NCBI GenBank assembly: GCA_021234155.1
Contig: JAJEKV010000485.1
Coordinates: 62,001-126,000 of the forward strand
Direction: 5' to 3'
Source of the DNA: Isoetes taiwanensis
Lineage: Eukaryota; Streptophyta; Lycopodiopsida; Isoetales; Isoetaceae
DNA length: 64,000 nt
The stretch's first letter is position 1; each line of letters begins with the position of its first letter. Positions 1 through 11,517 of this stretch are shown here, in pieces. The translations under genes were made by a program, and so were the position numbers. A model generated the notes under the pieces. That model was not told the DNA's origin. It did no database searches and worked only from the letters and a program-made list of their open reading frames with translations.

Positions 1-714
1 TGTGCCTTTCCTGGTCTTTTTGAGGCACAAGAATTGATGGCAAAGAATAGGCAGGGCCACTTGGTCCCATATCATCACACTTTATCACATGTTGGCCAGA
101 GACCATGGCGAGACGGAAGCTTGGAAAATGACCTGCCTGTTATGAAACTCAAGGAATTGTTCAATGTGAACCATTTTATAGTCAGCCAGGCTAACCATCA
201 CATAGCACCTCTCCTAAGGTTGAAAGAGTTTGTAAGAGCGTGTGGCGGAATTTTGCTGCTAAATTAGCACAATTGGTACTTATGGAAGTGAAACATAGGT
301 GTAATCAGGTCTTAGAATTGGGGTTAGGCATGAGAAATGTAGCGCAATTCTTTGCGCAGGACTGGGAAGGAGATATAACCATAGTCATGCCAGCTACACT
401 TGGCCAGATTGTGAGGATGATACAAAAATCCTACTATATCAGATCTTAGGAAGGCTGTTATGCAAGGCAGAAGATGTACATGGCCAAAGTTGTCAGCAAT
501 TGAAGCCAATTGTGGAATAGAACTCATGTTAGATGAATGTTCTTTTAAGCTTAACGATATCACTAGGCTATCAAACACAAGAAACAATTGTGGAATAGAG
601 CTCATGTTAGGTGAATGCACTTTTAAGCTTACTGATACCACTAGGCTATCAAACACAAGAGAAGAACTGTGTCAGCCAAAAACAACTTGTAAAATGCAGA
701 ATGGCAGCCTATGA
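1..714 (+). pseudogene. SDP1-like triacylglycerol lipase (patatin family), 3' fragment
   Basis: SDP1-type lipases hydrolyse seed or storage triacylglycerol at the oil-body surface. The window opens inside the gene, so the GxSxG nucleophile region lies upstream and is not visible. Frame 1 reads [15 protein letters not shown], then [11 protein letters not shown] (the DG of the patatin Ser-Asp dyad), [15 protein letters not shown] and [13 protein letters not shown], all characteristic of plant SDP1. The frame breaks near 243 by one missing base and resumes as [39 protein letters not shown]. It breaks again near 430 and resumes as AVMQGRRCTWPKLSAIEANCGIEL. The frameshifts and a tandem duplication point to a pseudogene; sequencing error could explain single shifts but not the duplication. 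Family assignment is confident. Whether a functional gene lies to the left cannot be seen. Confidence 0.85.
508..663 (+). repeat. 78-bp in-frame tandem duplication inside the SDP1 fragment
   Basis: Two copies begin at 508 and 586 (aattgtggaatag...), each 78 bp or 26 codons. They encode NCGIELMLDECSFKL and NCGIELMLGECTFKL, so the duplicated unit is a lipase-derived peptide. The copies differ by a handful of substitutions. Confidence 0.9.
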
Positions 715-968
715 AGAACTTGTAAAATGCATCAATTATTCTCGGGCATTTTAAATGACTCATCGTACTGCAGAACAAAAGGAAAAAACTTCCTCCAGTC
801 ATACTTTAATGTCTGCTCTCGGATGAAGAACTGTGGCAGCCTGTCAAGCCAAAACAACTTGTAAAATGCAGAATGGCAGCCTATGAAGAACTTGTAAAAT
901 GCATCAATTATTCTCGGGCATTTTAAATGACTCATCGTACCGTTAATGTCTGCTCTCGGATGAAGACC
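678..968 (+). repeat. 172-bp tandem duplication downstream of the SDP1 fragment
   Basis: The segment starting aacaacttgtaaaatgcag at 681 recurs at 853 and runs through atgactcatcgtac. The second copy lacks about 35 bp present in the first (roughly 772-806), then both share taatgtctgctctcggatga. It lies directly after the SDP1-like sequence and may derive from its C-terminal exon or 3' region. Confidence 0.85.
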
Positions 969-969
969 G

Positions 970-2630
970 AACCTCTGTTCTGCCGATGGAAGACGAAAGA
1001 ATACACATCATATAGTGTAGGCTGTCTTAAAATTTGAAGGGCCCAACTCAAAGGAATTCAGCGGCAAACACTCCATAATGCCTCTTGTTGAACAATAACA
1101 AACCGCTCGAATTGCCATCATAATTAGCATAGGGCCACATAATTCACATGCTAGATGCATTGGCCAGAAGTCAGGAAAGGTCCATGTAAGAAATGACTTG
1201 CAATTATTTGTGTTCGAAAAATAACAAGTATGATGCAACAAGCTCTTATTTTAAGCTCTTATTTTGTTCATTTTCACTTCATTACTTCATGGAAGATTCT
1301 ACATATCAATCAATTAGTATTGTGTATTCTGCTAAACCTTTAATCAATGGATACCAGCTCTGCTTTAGAATGTTACTAAAAACCTAGAATTTAGAAATAG
1401 AACTAACTCAAAGCTATTCTAAGCATCAGAACATAACATAACAATAGAAGCATATGCTTATTCTAGATGGCAATAAAATTTACAACGCCGGTTTTTAAAT
1501 ATATAGCTTTTGCAAGCATGTTATATGTCTACAACTACTTAATGGGATAATGTATGGATGGGTGTAAGGTAATCGAGACTCCATTATGCAATGGAAGGAG
1601 GGGGTCCACGACGATCGGCCAGAGGCCTAAGTGTATCTCTTTCCATTGCATATAGAGGATCAATTGACTTAGAATAATTGGGCGCCAAGCGTGTCTCCAC
1701 TACGATAGAGGACCAATTAATTTACATCCACAATACAATAATTGGGAAGGAAATGACGCATGGAACGTCGATTACCATTTCATAATAATAAAAACAATAA
1801 TAATCCTAGAATTGGAAAGCATGATGAAAATATTACTATAATTTGCTATTATTGATATAGCTTTAGTTCTAACTTGAAATTTACAATAGAGCTCCTCCTA
1901 AATTTGCAGGCCACAAGAGTACCTCCACTATTTTTGTCATGTAGTAGCATGTCCTGCAGCCTGTTCATATTATTCAAAGTTCTGCGCTAGATTGATTAGT
2001 CTTGACAATTGTTAACATCCTTTATACCAGCCGCAAGGTATTTGGAGCAAAATGAGATCATTACTTTTTTTCAAATTAATAAATTGATGCTTTATTGTTG
2101 CTTCTTTGGTTGTATTCAACTTTTTCTAACCTCGCATCCACACTCGTAAACCTAATTTCTTCATGCATTTATTAACAATTAAATTGTCATGGAAGTGCTG
2201 ATCTCTTAAGGGAAGAGTTGATTGAAGTGGTGATCAAGGATTTACATGATTGCATAAGTGCTGAAAGCCTTCAAACATCATGTGACAACTTTGGAGTCAG
2301 TAGAGAGCTTACTTGGACCTATTCAAGGCCTTGAAAGTGGCTACAAGAAGAATGGGCGTTAGGAAATCTATGCTACCAACCTCCAGAATTTGGTCATGCC
2401 GATCAGACAGAAATGAAAGGATTATGGAATTGTTGGGTGATACATTCACAAGACTAAATTCACTTGAACAGAGTAGGAAAGCAAGCAAGAAATCCTTATA
2501 TGTGAATAATATGTTCATCTTAAATGAGAGGAATAAATGTTGTTTGATGTGGAGGATATACTTAAACTTATAGTCCGATATTATGATGTAAAAACTTTAT
2601 AAGAGTACCAAAGCTCATCGTGATCATAAA
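970..2630. other. AT-rich intergenic stretch, no gene recognised
   Basis: No ORF here has a recognisable family signature. The 86-codon frame at 2313-2573 has no identifiable motif and is not called. No tRNA-like or terminal-repeat structure was seen. Confidence 0.5.
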
Positions 2631-2639
2631 GCGACCATG

Positions 2640-3630
2640 ATGATCAAGAGAGAAAAGTATGAGGGGGTCTCGATTACTTTGATGAACAATGCTCTAGTTA
2701 GTGATCCTTGTATAAACAAAGAGACTCTCTATTGTGATTCTTGTGATGGTAAAGATACTTTTTATGTGCACTCGAGCTTAAGAAATTGTTGGGTATGGAG
2801 GTTAGAGGGATAGGAGAAAAGGGGAGCTTTTCCTTGACACAAGGGCAAAATATTAAGAAAGCTTTGATTCGGGTTTAGGATGATGGATTGCAATACATCG
2901 ACAACGCGCGCATTGCATCGATATGAAAATCAGAGTAAGATGTGCCCGAAAAATGTGTTTGAACGAAGAGAAATGGAAAAGGTCCCATATCATGCATTGA
3001 TAGGCACGCGGCACTGCATAAATAGTCAAGACGGATATCTCCTATGCGCTTAACTCTTTCGGTCGATTTTGCAATAATCCGGGAAAAGAACATTGGATAG
3101 CAACAAAAAGGGTGTTAAGATATTTGAAGAGCACTTCAAGATCATAGTATTTGCTTTACCACGAGTATAGAGAAGAATTTAATAGGATATCCCGATGCGC
3201 ATGGGGAGGAGATTTGGATGACAAAAAATCAACCGGGTTTTATGTGTGCTATATCTTGGGGTCAGTAAAAAAGCAGAATGTGTACTACTAGCCAAATCTA
3301 GCACCAAAGCAGAATATGTGGCGGCTAAAGATCTTAAATAATTTGGCTATTAGAATGCTCAAGGAGTTGGGATGTCAGCTAACAAGCACTACCATTCTAT
3401 ATTGTGATAATAAAAGTGGAGCGATGATGACCAAGAATCCAAATCCATCATTCTCGGACTAACCACATTGAGATACACCATAATTTCATACGAGATGAGG
3501 TAGAAAAAGGGAAATAAATGTGGCTTATATTCCCACAAAATTGCAATAAGCCGATATGTTTACAAAAGTCCTTCGACCCAAGCTATTGAGTGCCAAAAAG
3601 TCAAGTAAGAGTCGTGGATTGTAAAGGCTA
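2640..3630 (+). pseudogene. Ty1/copia retrotransposon pol remnant (end of RT and RNase H)
   Basis: Conserved copia peptides appear in order on the plus strand but in shifting frames. They are LLGMEVRGIGEKG..LTQGQNIKKALIR (about 2,785-2,880), MEKVPYHALIG (about 2,970), NPGKEHWIATKRVLRYLKST (about 3,075-3,135), GYPDAHGEE and DDKKSTGFYV (about 3,190-3,245). RNase H follows: STKAEYVAAK, LYCDNKSGAM, FIRDEVEKG, PTKLQ and ADMFTK (about 3,300-3,590). Gag, integrase and most of the RT are absent from the window, so this is a 5'-truncated or rearranged copy. Multiple stops and frameshifts show it is dead. It is followed by a polypurine tract and LTR-like sequence in the order expected for copia. Confidence 0.85.
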
Positions 3631-3636
3631 AGGGGG

Positions 3637-4560
3637 TGTTGAAATACGTGGCATATGTAGCCTTTACAAAATACATTGGCATGCTAAACCCAAAAACGCC
3701 GCTCGAAACCGTAGATAATGGAAGGATATAAAAAGGGAATATCAGGAAACGGGGTGCTTGAAATTCAATCTAGAATCCGGGAGATTTAATGGAGGCATTG
3801 GCACAATCTAAATTCAAGTCTTTGGAAGCATTGGCACAATCTAAATGCAAGTACGGAGATAGAATCGGATAACCTAGGAAGGTTCTTTGGATCATCACGA
3901 ATAGCAGAGCGTGGATTTGTGTCTAAGCTTTGGTGGCGTATGAATTCGAGGTACTTTCTACGTGGTAAGTTTGGGCTTGGTTGGTTGTCTAAATACTGCC
4001 GGAATCGAGCAGGATAGATTGCGGTTGTGGGTTATGGTTCTATGTAAGCATAGAACCATAATTCTTGGAAAGACTAAAAATACCTTGGACCTTTTTCTTG
4101 CACCTTTTTCCACTATATAGTACTTATGCGTTTCTAGTCCTATACATCGGCCTTCTTTGAGCGTTTCCTTTTTTGTCTCTCTTGTGCTTCTAGTTTTCCC
4201 TACTTAGTTTGTTTATATCTCTCTTGTGCTTGATTTTTCCCTACTTAGTTTATTTATAGTGTTAGAGTTCTAGTTACATTTCAAGTAACATAGCTAAAAT
4301 TTGGTGTGTTATTCTTTATGACATTTGTGCTTTTTAGTTTTTTCTACGTTAGGGTGCTAGTTAAGAAGTTCGTTCTTTTCAAAAAAAATTCAGTTTTTCT
4401 TATATGACTTTCTTGTTTGTGTGCCTTTTAATTTCTCTATGTTGAGGTACGAGCCTCAAACTTGGCCTATAAAGTTTTTGATGCTTTAAATCTTCATCAA
4501 ATTATTTGTTCTATTTGCCTTGATGTATGTCTTGTCACATAGATAGATCTTTACCTATCA
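3637..4560 (+). mobile_element. Probable 3' LTR of the copia element (right end not defined)
   Basis: Immediately after the RNase H remnant the sequence reads aaaggctaaggggg then TGTTGAAATA. This is a classic polypurine tract followed by a TGTTG LTR start at 3,637. A TATA-like motif (tataaaaa) lies at about 3,727, as expected in U3. I could not find a 5' LTR in the window or a clear CA end with target-site duplication, so the right boundary is a guess. The segment 4,028-4,195 within it has a second copy elsewhere in the window. Confidence 0.6.
4028..4195 (+). repeat. About 170-bp repeat with conserved hairpin, copy 1
   Basis: A hairpin (arms ttatggttctatg at 4,032-4,044 and catagaaccataa at 4,049-4,061) is followed by ttcttggaaagac, a TATA-like ctatatagtactt, and gtctctcttgtgcttctag. 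The same order occurs on the minus strand at 50,752-50,935. A short tandem duplication of the ctctcttgtgctt block follows at about 4,170-4,260. Confidence 0.8.
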
Positions 4561-4811
4561 ACCATCTTTTGAATTACCAAGGTATGCTACACATTCTAGA
4601 CGAGGTGCGCCATGACTATTTCGAGTCATTGGACTGTTGATCCCGTGACCCTAGAGAATGGGTGTGTGCATCTCATTTCGAGTATGATCATCTATGATTT
4701 GAGGCGATATGATTATGAAAGATAGGTGTGCCTATGGTTTTGAATATGATAACATTGCGGATCAAGGCTCGGTATAAAGATTTATGATTTGGAATGGTTA
4801 GTGAGGATACG

Positions 4812-5080
4812 CTATAGGGGTAAAAGCATGAAAGGGTGTACGACATTGTCTTGAATTGATGTACAAATATGGATACTTTTTCACGTACATTTTGGTTATT
4901 TTTTATTTGTATAAACATACACTTTTCAATTTTATGTACTTTGCATATACATTTAAGCTAAATTTCGGATATGTTTTGGCTATGCATGTACTTTTGGGTA
5001 CTTTGGGTGATTTGTGTAATATAGCCACATGTACCAAAAGGGATACATTTATAGACACCCTTTCATGCTTTTACCCATAG
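4812..5080. mobile_element. MITE/foldback-like element with about 26-bp terminal inverted repeats
   Basis: The left end (4,812-4,839) contains ctatag, then gggtaaaagcatgaaagg, then gtgt. The right end (5,055-5,080) is its reverse complement: acaccctttcatgc, then ttttaccc, then atag. There is one base of difference near the outer end. The 215-bp interior is AT-rich and non-coding. No convincing target-site duplication was seen, and the superfamily is not identifiable from the ends alone. Confidence 0.7.
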
Positions 5081-6670
5081 AATTACATATGAAGTTTGAG
5101 GTGGAGTGTCGAGTTTGAAATGCATAATTGTTTTGCCTCTGCAGTAATGCATGGGAATAGCCCCTTTGTTTGGTTGGGGAGGGGGGGGGAGGGGGATTTT
5201 TAATTCCCATAGCCCGATTTCATTTGGTCGGCCCTTACGCTTTTACTTGGGGTTGTTGTCGATGGAAGCTATGTAAAGGTTGCTTTGCATAGAAGTTGTT
5301 GATAGGTGGAAGGTATGTGCAATTTGCTTTGCATGGAAACCATTGAAAGGCGTTAGCAAGAAGACACACATGTATATTGTATTGCATACACTTTTTGAAG
5401 TCAAATCAGTATTTAGTTCATTGCCTAGCGTATGGAGGATCCTAAACAGTAGAGTCACATCAGTTTGACTTCGTCAAATGCTAGGCTTGATGGCTAGGAT
5501 TGCAGATTTAGCATATTACATGGATTATGTCGAGGATCTAATGGCTCGATACAATGATAATACAATAATATTGAATATGAACTATGGGATCTCGAACCCC
5601 TACTTAAATTATTCAATGTTCTAACAAGAACGCTTTGACCAATACAACTAGCTTATATAATGTAAAACTTTTTTTTTTCTGTTAAATATATTTTTTTTAA
5701 TAACGACCCATTCAATGGTTTTAGATGTATGAACCATGGTTTCGTGGATGGTCTTTATACATACAAATCATATCCTCTAGAACCTCCAAGCTATTATGCT
5801 ACATCTTTGTAACTATCACATCCATACTTTAAGCTCCTCTAGATGACTTTGCTTACTTCAAAGGTCCGTCCGAGGTGCATAGTTATCTTTAACAACTACT
5901 TCAATTTGTAAACCCCGTTGAATTGCTTATTATCATGGACAAAAGAAGGTCTATGTGTTGAAAGGATGCTAGCTACTTAGTCTAGTTGCAATGGCGATAT
6001 AATTATGTCATCTATTTGATAGTGTTTGAAACCAGGTCAAGATGTTGTTATTCCAAACCTAATGCTCCTATCGCCATTGCTTTGTTAAATTCTATTTTCT
6101 TTAGAATACAATTGTAGAAACATACAATCTCGAAAGTATAAAGAATGCCTTGAGTATTATAACCTCTAACAAAATAATCTCGAGTATAAACAATGCCTTG
6201 AGTATTATAACCTCTAACAAGTTAAGTGCTCTATAGGTTGGTTCACACGAGGATTAAATCGTGATGAGAGCCTCGGCAAAGAACATTGCAGGTTCTATGA
6301 AATTTTAAAATTCAGAACAAGTTATTGCTCTCCTTGTTCGCTTATAACTCCAAATTCACCACTAAGCTCGAAAGTGCCCTTACAATTTTCGAAAGTGCCC
6401 GGTGTCAAATTATGGTAGCGTGTTATTTTTTCAAAGTGAACTTATGATTATTGACGCTTTGTTTTGGTTGAGAGGAATCATTTCTTACCATCCCGGGGTG
6501 ACCACGACCTATTTCGTTGTCAAACGAGAAAACTAAATTTCTCTAATTAATGAAACCATGCTTATATTGATTAGGCAGGTTTGAAAAGTACCCAAAAAGC
6601 TACTTTTGGGTATATTTTTAAGGTTTGTTTAAGGTAGGGTGTAGCTTGTTTTCACCCTATAACCTATTGT
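5081..6670. other. Intergenic DNA with a G-rich tract and a 50-bp tandem repeat
   Basis: No coding signature. A G-rich run lies at about 5,176-5,200. A roughly 50-bp tandem repeat (atgccttgagtattataacc) occurs at about 6,140-6,225. Nothing else was recognised. Confidence 0.5.
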
Positions 6671-6812
6671 ATAGATAGATAGAGAGAGTATTTTAACGCC
6701 ACGCCACTAGGCAAAGATCCAACTGGACATGTGACCACACACCACACTACATTGCTTGGTTGGGCCCCGCCCCCAACCACTTTACATTGTGCGTCTGTGG
6801 GTTTTGACACCC
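6671..6812 (-). mobile_element. SINE, 5'-truncated copy, GATA/TATC tail
   Basis: On the minus strand this matches the 3' half of the SINE at 11,300-11,562: the block with accacctt..cattgc/gcaatg, tggttgggccc, agtgtggtgtgtggtcacatgtcc, cctagtggcgt and ttaaaatac, then a tetranucleotide tail (tagatagata on the plus strand at 6,671). The tRNA-like head is missing. Homology fades after about 6,812. Confidence 0.8.
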
Positions 6813-7890
6813 AACAAGAGGGGCACCTAAGAAAACGATTTGGGACGGGAGTCCATGCGAATACCTTGATTCCACATATGACACTTGTTGGGTCACTCGT
6901 CGTGTAATTGATGATTTTGGTATAAATGGAGATGATAGATGGATTTTCAATTATCCCAAGCCATAACTATCAATTTGTAATTGCTTGCAAGCGCTTTGTT
7001 TCATCCTCCTCTCAAAATAATGGCAGCTAATAAGCGGTTTTTCCCAATCGGGTACTAGTTCATTATTCTCAAAGGAACTTCGTAGCCTAAAATATGGCAT
7101 CCTGGCAGATGGGCTTGTGGATGAAGAGGATCTTCAAATTAGGTCTATTATATTAACTGGCCAAATTAATTCTATTAGTTTGACTTCTATTTCGTTTTTG
7201 TAGACCAATTGGCATTTGTTCTTATTTAGTCTAATTCGCAAAAAAACATTTTGTATAGTCACTTATTGTTGTAGTATCAAGATAAGATAGACCTTTGCCA
7301 CACTTGGTCAAAGTATCTAATAAGTGTTGTAAGCCGAAAGTGGCAATAAATTTTGGTAATTTTTAGTTTTACTTTGAAAACATCGCCATTATTTAATCTT
7401 AAGAAACAACAATAGATCGTAAAAACGTATAGTTATAATGTACCTTATGTATCATGTGTAAACTTGAATGCCTATCCACCAAAGGTAATCTTTCTTATCC
7501 TGCTTTGTCATCATGGGATTTATTGACGTAATATCCCAGGAGTTGTGTCCCAAATGTACTCCACCGATGTATTATCCGACTCAAACAGGAGGATTTGGTA
7601 GGTGCCATAGTAATTGCGTGGTGGTTTTGTCACCCGGCTTTTGCTCACTAGCCGAGTGGCTAGTGGTACTTTTCCATGATTGTCTTCTAGTATTATAGCC
7701 GCTAGAACTGTCATTGCCCTTCAGGAATGAGATAGGTTTAATTGTCTTTTCGCAGATATCCACCATTTTGCATTTAGGTAGGTTTATTTTCAGATCAGAC
7801 CAAGGATCGGCAGCTAACTTCATGGTCATAATGATTAGTGTATCTCCTCGACTTCCGTGCACGAGAGATAAGCCATAATACTTGTCTTTA
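6813..7890. other. Intergenic DNA; possible extension of the minus-strand frame near 7,580-7,862
   Basis: A minus-strand frame at 7,581-7,862 may be a downstream part of the unidentified coding remnant at 7,893-9,004, as it is the next open stretch on the same strand. It has no recognisable motif. The remainder (6,813-7,500) shows nothing identifiable. Confidence 0.3.
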
Positions 7891-7892
7891 GG

Positions 7893-9004
7893 TTAGATTT
7901 CGTAAAGTTTCAAAGCTACCATTTGACTTTGCAATAGATAAACCAGGATATAGCACATCCAGTTATTAAATAAGTACCAAATTGCATGGTCAAACCATGT
8001 CATGTTATCCCCGCATGCCCCTCTTTTTTCTTTTCCCCTATCTTCACAGATATACTTGATAAATGGGCACATAGTTCTCCATATTCTTTTCAGATAGAAA
8101 TCATCACGTACAATTGTCGGATATGCCATATGGCCCTTCTGGCTGATGTACATAGTAGGATCAATGTTGCATGTCTTGTCGAAGAACTGTGTATCAATAC
8201 ACATCTTAATTTCATCCTTATTGACGAATTTCTCCATCTTTTTTGCAAAGAATACCGGCAATGCTAGTTGGTTAGACGAGATGTTTCCAAGAATGATCCA
8301 AGCTTCTTTTCGATAGGGGCAAGCGCTCCAAAATTTGTTGATCTCCAGATGCCCTGATTGTAGAGAAAAGCATGGTTTTCTATCAATCTAATGGGTATAA
8401 TCGGAAACTTAAGACAATTATGTAGAGTGAAGTCAAAGGTACCACAATCATCAAGTTCAGTGATCTTGTTGTCCATTTGCATGGTGATTTTGTCTTGTTC
8501 CGATAAGAGATTATCACCAAACGGATCTTCCTCTTCTTCAATACATTCATTAAATATCAAAGGCTTTTCCCCTTTCTTCTTGATTTTATTAGCTGCATCC
8601 AAAGCTTTTAGGCCAGTAAAAAATTGCTTTCTACAAGCCTCTTCTTCTTCTGTCCAGTGAAATATTTTGTCGGGTAGTGAGTCATAAATAGAATTGATGA
8701 CTAGATATATGTTGTCCCAATTATCCCCAGCCTTATTGATCCGAGGTGCCTTTGAAATCCATTCACTTTGAAGCCCAAATGTGCAATTATAGAGAACTCA
8801 TCTGTCTTTTCTGGCATTCTCTCTTTGTAGGATATATTCATGTGCCTTGATGTCCTTTATACACCCTAATATAGTCTGGACAGCATAGCTGGGGCACTCA
8901 ATTTTGATACTACTGTAGCCAAGGTCAGCTAGGTCTTTTTTCCATGTTGGTAAAATTAGTGGAATCTGCACTTGTCTTTCCTGGAATAAAATGCATTTGT
9001 ACAC
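7893..9004 (-). pseudogene. Unidentified coding remnant, about 370 codons, one in-frame stop and one frameshift
   Basis: Reading leftwards from 9,004, one frame runs about 247 codons to 8,264 and is interrupted only by a TGA at about 8,800 (NARKDR*VLYNC). At about 8,265 a one-base shift leads into a second open stretch (PVFFAKKMEKFVNKDE...) ending at 7,893. The product is mixed in character, with an acidic stretch (ECIEEEEDPFGDN), a basic KIKKKGEK patch, and Trp/Tyr-rich parts (IWRSTNFG, WFDHAIWYLF). No transmembrane run, zinc knuckle or catalytic motif is apparent. I do not recognise the family. A length this open in AT-rich DNA suggests it once coded. A transposon accessory protein, an integrated viral gene or a lineage-specific host gene are all possible, and I cannot choose between them. 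Confidence 0.4.
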
Positions 9005-9609
9005 CAGCTTAAAGGTGAAAAGATCTAAAATGCATCTAGAATGGAGTAGAATATTAATAAAAACACATATGAGTTAAATATCAAAATTTGGGATACAAAA
9101 GTCACTAGTAAGACCAATGAATGTATATCTAAAAACCCACTCACAAACTAGCCTTAACCTCGGTCTAACTAGCAGGAGCATCTACCGAGGTCAATCCCTA
9201 CAAGAGTATTATTTATTCCACACTAAGACCAAAGTCTATGTTGGCATTTGTAAACCCAAATTTATGTATTTACCTCATATGCATAATCATAGTCTACAGT
9301 CCTTAAAATATTAAGCATATTAAGCCAAAACTTCCAACAACTTTCTATGTAATGCAATCTTTTGTTATATTAAACCCCATTAGTGTGGTTCATAAAGCCA
9401 CATTACATATACTTCATCAATCTGATCCATTAACGTCTTTGTAAAAGTATCTCTAAGTAGCTTTTATAATGCAAAGATCAAATATTTCTGTCATATGTGG
9501 TATTTATGTATCAAGTTTAATCTATTTTATATGCCTCACATGTAAACTTAGCCTTATATATACCAGGGGCTGGCTATGGCGATCCAAGCAAAGCCATTTA
9601 GGGCAAAAA

Positions 9610-11045
9610 CGTTACTTGGTAATGGCATGGAAAACATTCTAAATTCAAAATATAAACAGTGGATCATGCTCGTGATTTGTCTTAGCATCATTACTTCCTA
9701 TCGTCGGGTTCCTTCCTAAAGAGGGTAGATATTACTTGAACACTTTGATGATTCTTCCTTCATATAATCTTAAACGTCTATCCTCAAGCCCTTAATCGGA
9801 AAAAGCAAAAAAAAGCGACAAATAGAAGAGAAACAAAGTACTGCGACCAATCAATACTATATTAGCATAAAAATGGTAGTATAGCAAGGGCCAAAAGGTA
9901 CAGCTGGTTTCTCGGTTCTTCACCTGGTCACCATTTGTAACCTTTTTTTTGCTCCTACCAAATAAAAACTCAAGAATGGATAGAACTAGAAGTTAAATTT
10001 ATAAAGCAAATAGATTCTCGACTTAAAGCACATTAAATTTTACAAAATCAGGTACATAGAGAGGAAATCCAACCAATAACACAAGATATATTCTAACAGT
10101 AGTATCTACTACCATGATTCCTTTCCATCTATTGCAAGACTGTATTAACTTCATTTGGCTGCTATCCATTTCAAAAAACATATTAAATAGACATGCATCG
10201 GACCGATAATCTTCTTGTTCATCATCGGACTCATTGTCCGATTTATAGTTGTATATCAGAGCCTTTTGAGGAAGATCCACCTGCTTATTCCCTCCATGCT
10301 TAACCAAATTGGCATTAGTTTTCTTGGAATTGCACCCATGTTCTTCTTGTAAAGGGCGTTTTTTGCCCAATAGCATTTCGATATGCATCTCATCCATTAC
10401 ACAAGCCAAATCTCGAATGGATAAATAATACGTTCATCTCCTATCAAGTGACTATCGGAATCTAAACTAACGTAACCGCCATCCGAAAGTTAAATTCATA
10501 CCCATACATGTTTTAAACCTCTAGAATTCTCGGTGGGAAAAGGTATCTTGCAGAGTATCTACTATGCCTCGTCGCCACATCCCGGCATGTGAAAGACATC
10601 CAATATGGCCAATTTACCGCATTAAAGGCTACCATAAAACTTATTTTACTAAAGTAATAACTTGCCTTGTGCGTAAGATGGTCGAGCAACCGCCATATCC
10701 ATGCCCCAAAGGAAAAGATCAATCCGGTATCTTGTGCCGGAAGTTTTGGCCATCAACATTTACTGACCACACGTCAAGCCCTATGTGCTTAAAGCATTCA
10801 AGATTCGAGGAGTAGCCCAGTCCCACGCCAGACGTCAGGTCGCTCCATTTTTCCTTTTGCGGACTAATCGACGAGGGTAAACCAAAGAAAAGAGATCTAA
10901 AAATCCGGGTCGAAAAAAATGCAGCTATTATATGAATATGCTATACAATATATTACATTCCATAATTAAAATGTAAACCCTAAGTCTTGTATACTTATGA
11001 TGATAAAGTTTTTCACAATCTTCAAATCATACAAATATACTAGTT
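9610..11045 (+). repeat. 1.4-kb dispersed repeat R2, copy A (inverted relative to 60,640-62,050)
   Basis: Running rightwards this matches the reverse complement of 62,050-60,640 almost throughout. Shared anchors are ggaaaacattctaaattc (9,627), the ORF segment with CNSKKTNANLVKHGG, the block cacgtcaagccctatgtgct (about 10,770), and the AT-rich end with ccctaagtcttgtatactt (about 10,980). Both copies carry scattered indels. No terminal inverted repeats, RT or transposase motif were found, so the class is unknown. Confidence 0.85.
10023..10409 (-). CDS. 128-codon hypothetical ORF inside repeat R2
   Basis: A continuous minus-strand frame starts MACVMDEMHIEMLLGKK and continues CNSKKTNANLVKHGGNKQVD, an acidic DNESDDEQED stretch, and a hydrophobic C-terminus (YLVLLVGFPLYV). 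The copy at 61,275-61,493 keeps the CNSKKTNANLVKHGGNK block but is frameshifted before and after it. The product matches no family I recognise. The frame is probably part of the mobile or duplicated sequence, either a former exon or a chance frame. The difference between copies gives no evidence of selection. Confidence 0.25.
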   Translation of the reverse strand: MACVMDEMHIEMLLGKKRPLQEEHGCNSKKTNANLVKHGGNKQVDLPQKALIYNYKSDNESDDEQEDYRSDACLFNMFFEMDSSQMKLIQSCNRWKGIMVVDTTVRIYLVLLVGFPLYVPDFVKFNVL

Positions 11046-11299
11046 ATAGTTTGGCTGTCGCTTGGTAATAATATTAAGAGCTAGGTGTTTTTATTCTTTT
11101 GTACGATAGATGATGGTGTTTTTTTTTTTTTTTTTTTGGGGGAGGGAGCAAGAGTAATATAGAGGATCTTTTTAAGATTCATTGATAAAGATAAAAAACC
11201 ATTTGTAGGACAAAAATGAATTAATTGAAACCAAGTGTCTTGTGGTGGAAAGATGGTGAGCCTGAAGTACTTTTTTGCTGAGCTACCTCGTGGGCTTAA

Positions 11300-11517
11300 C
11301 TACACGCTTGGTCTAGTGGTAACACACTAGTTCGTTAGCAATGTGGTCTCGAAGTTCGAGACCAGCCCCGTAATCCACTTTCGATCTTGTTGGGGTCAAA
11401 TCCTAACAGACGCAATGTAAGGTGGTTGGGGCAGGGCCCAACCGAGCAATGTAGTGTGTGGTGTGTGGTCACATGTCCGGTTGGATTTGATGTGCCTAGT
11501 GGCGTGACGTTAAAATA

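Noticed and set aside
5176-5200. G-quadruplex-like G run, also at 34,914 and 50,747
   Set aside because: Single long G homopolymer runs without regularly spaced tracts; no link to a gene or origin.
11300-11375. A functional tRNA gene
   Set aside because: Only the A and B boxes are tRNA-like; there is no paired acceptor stem, and the same head occurs with a shared SINE body elsewhere in the window.
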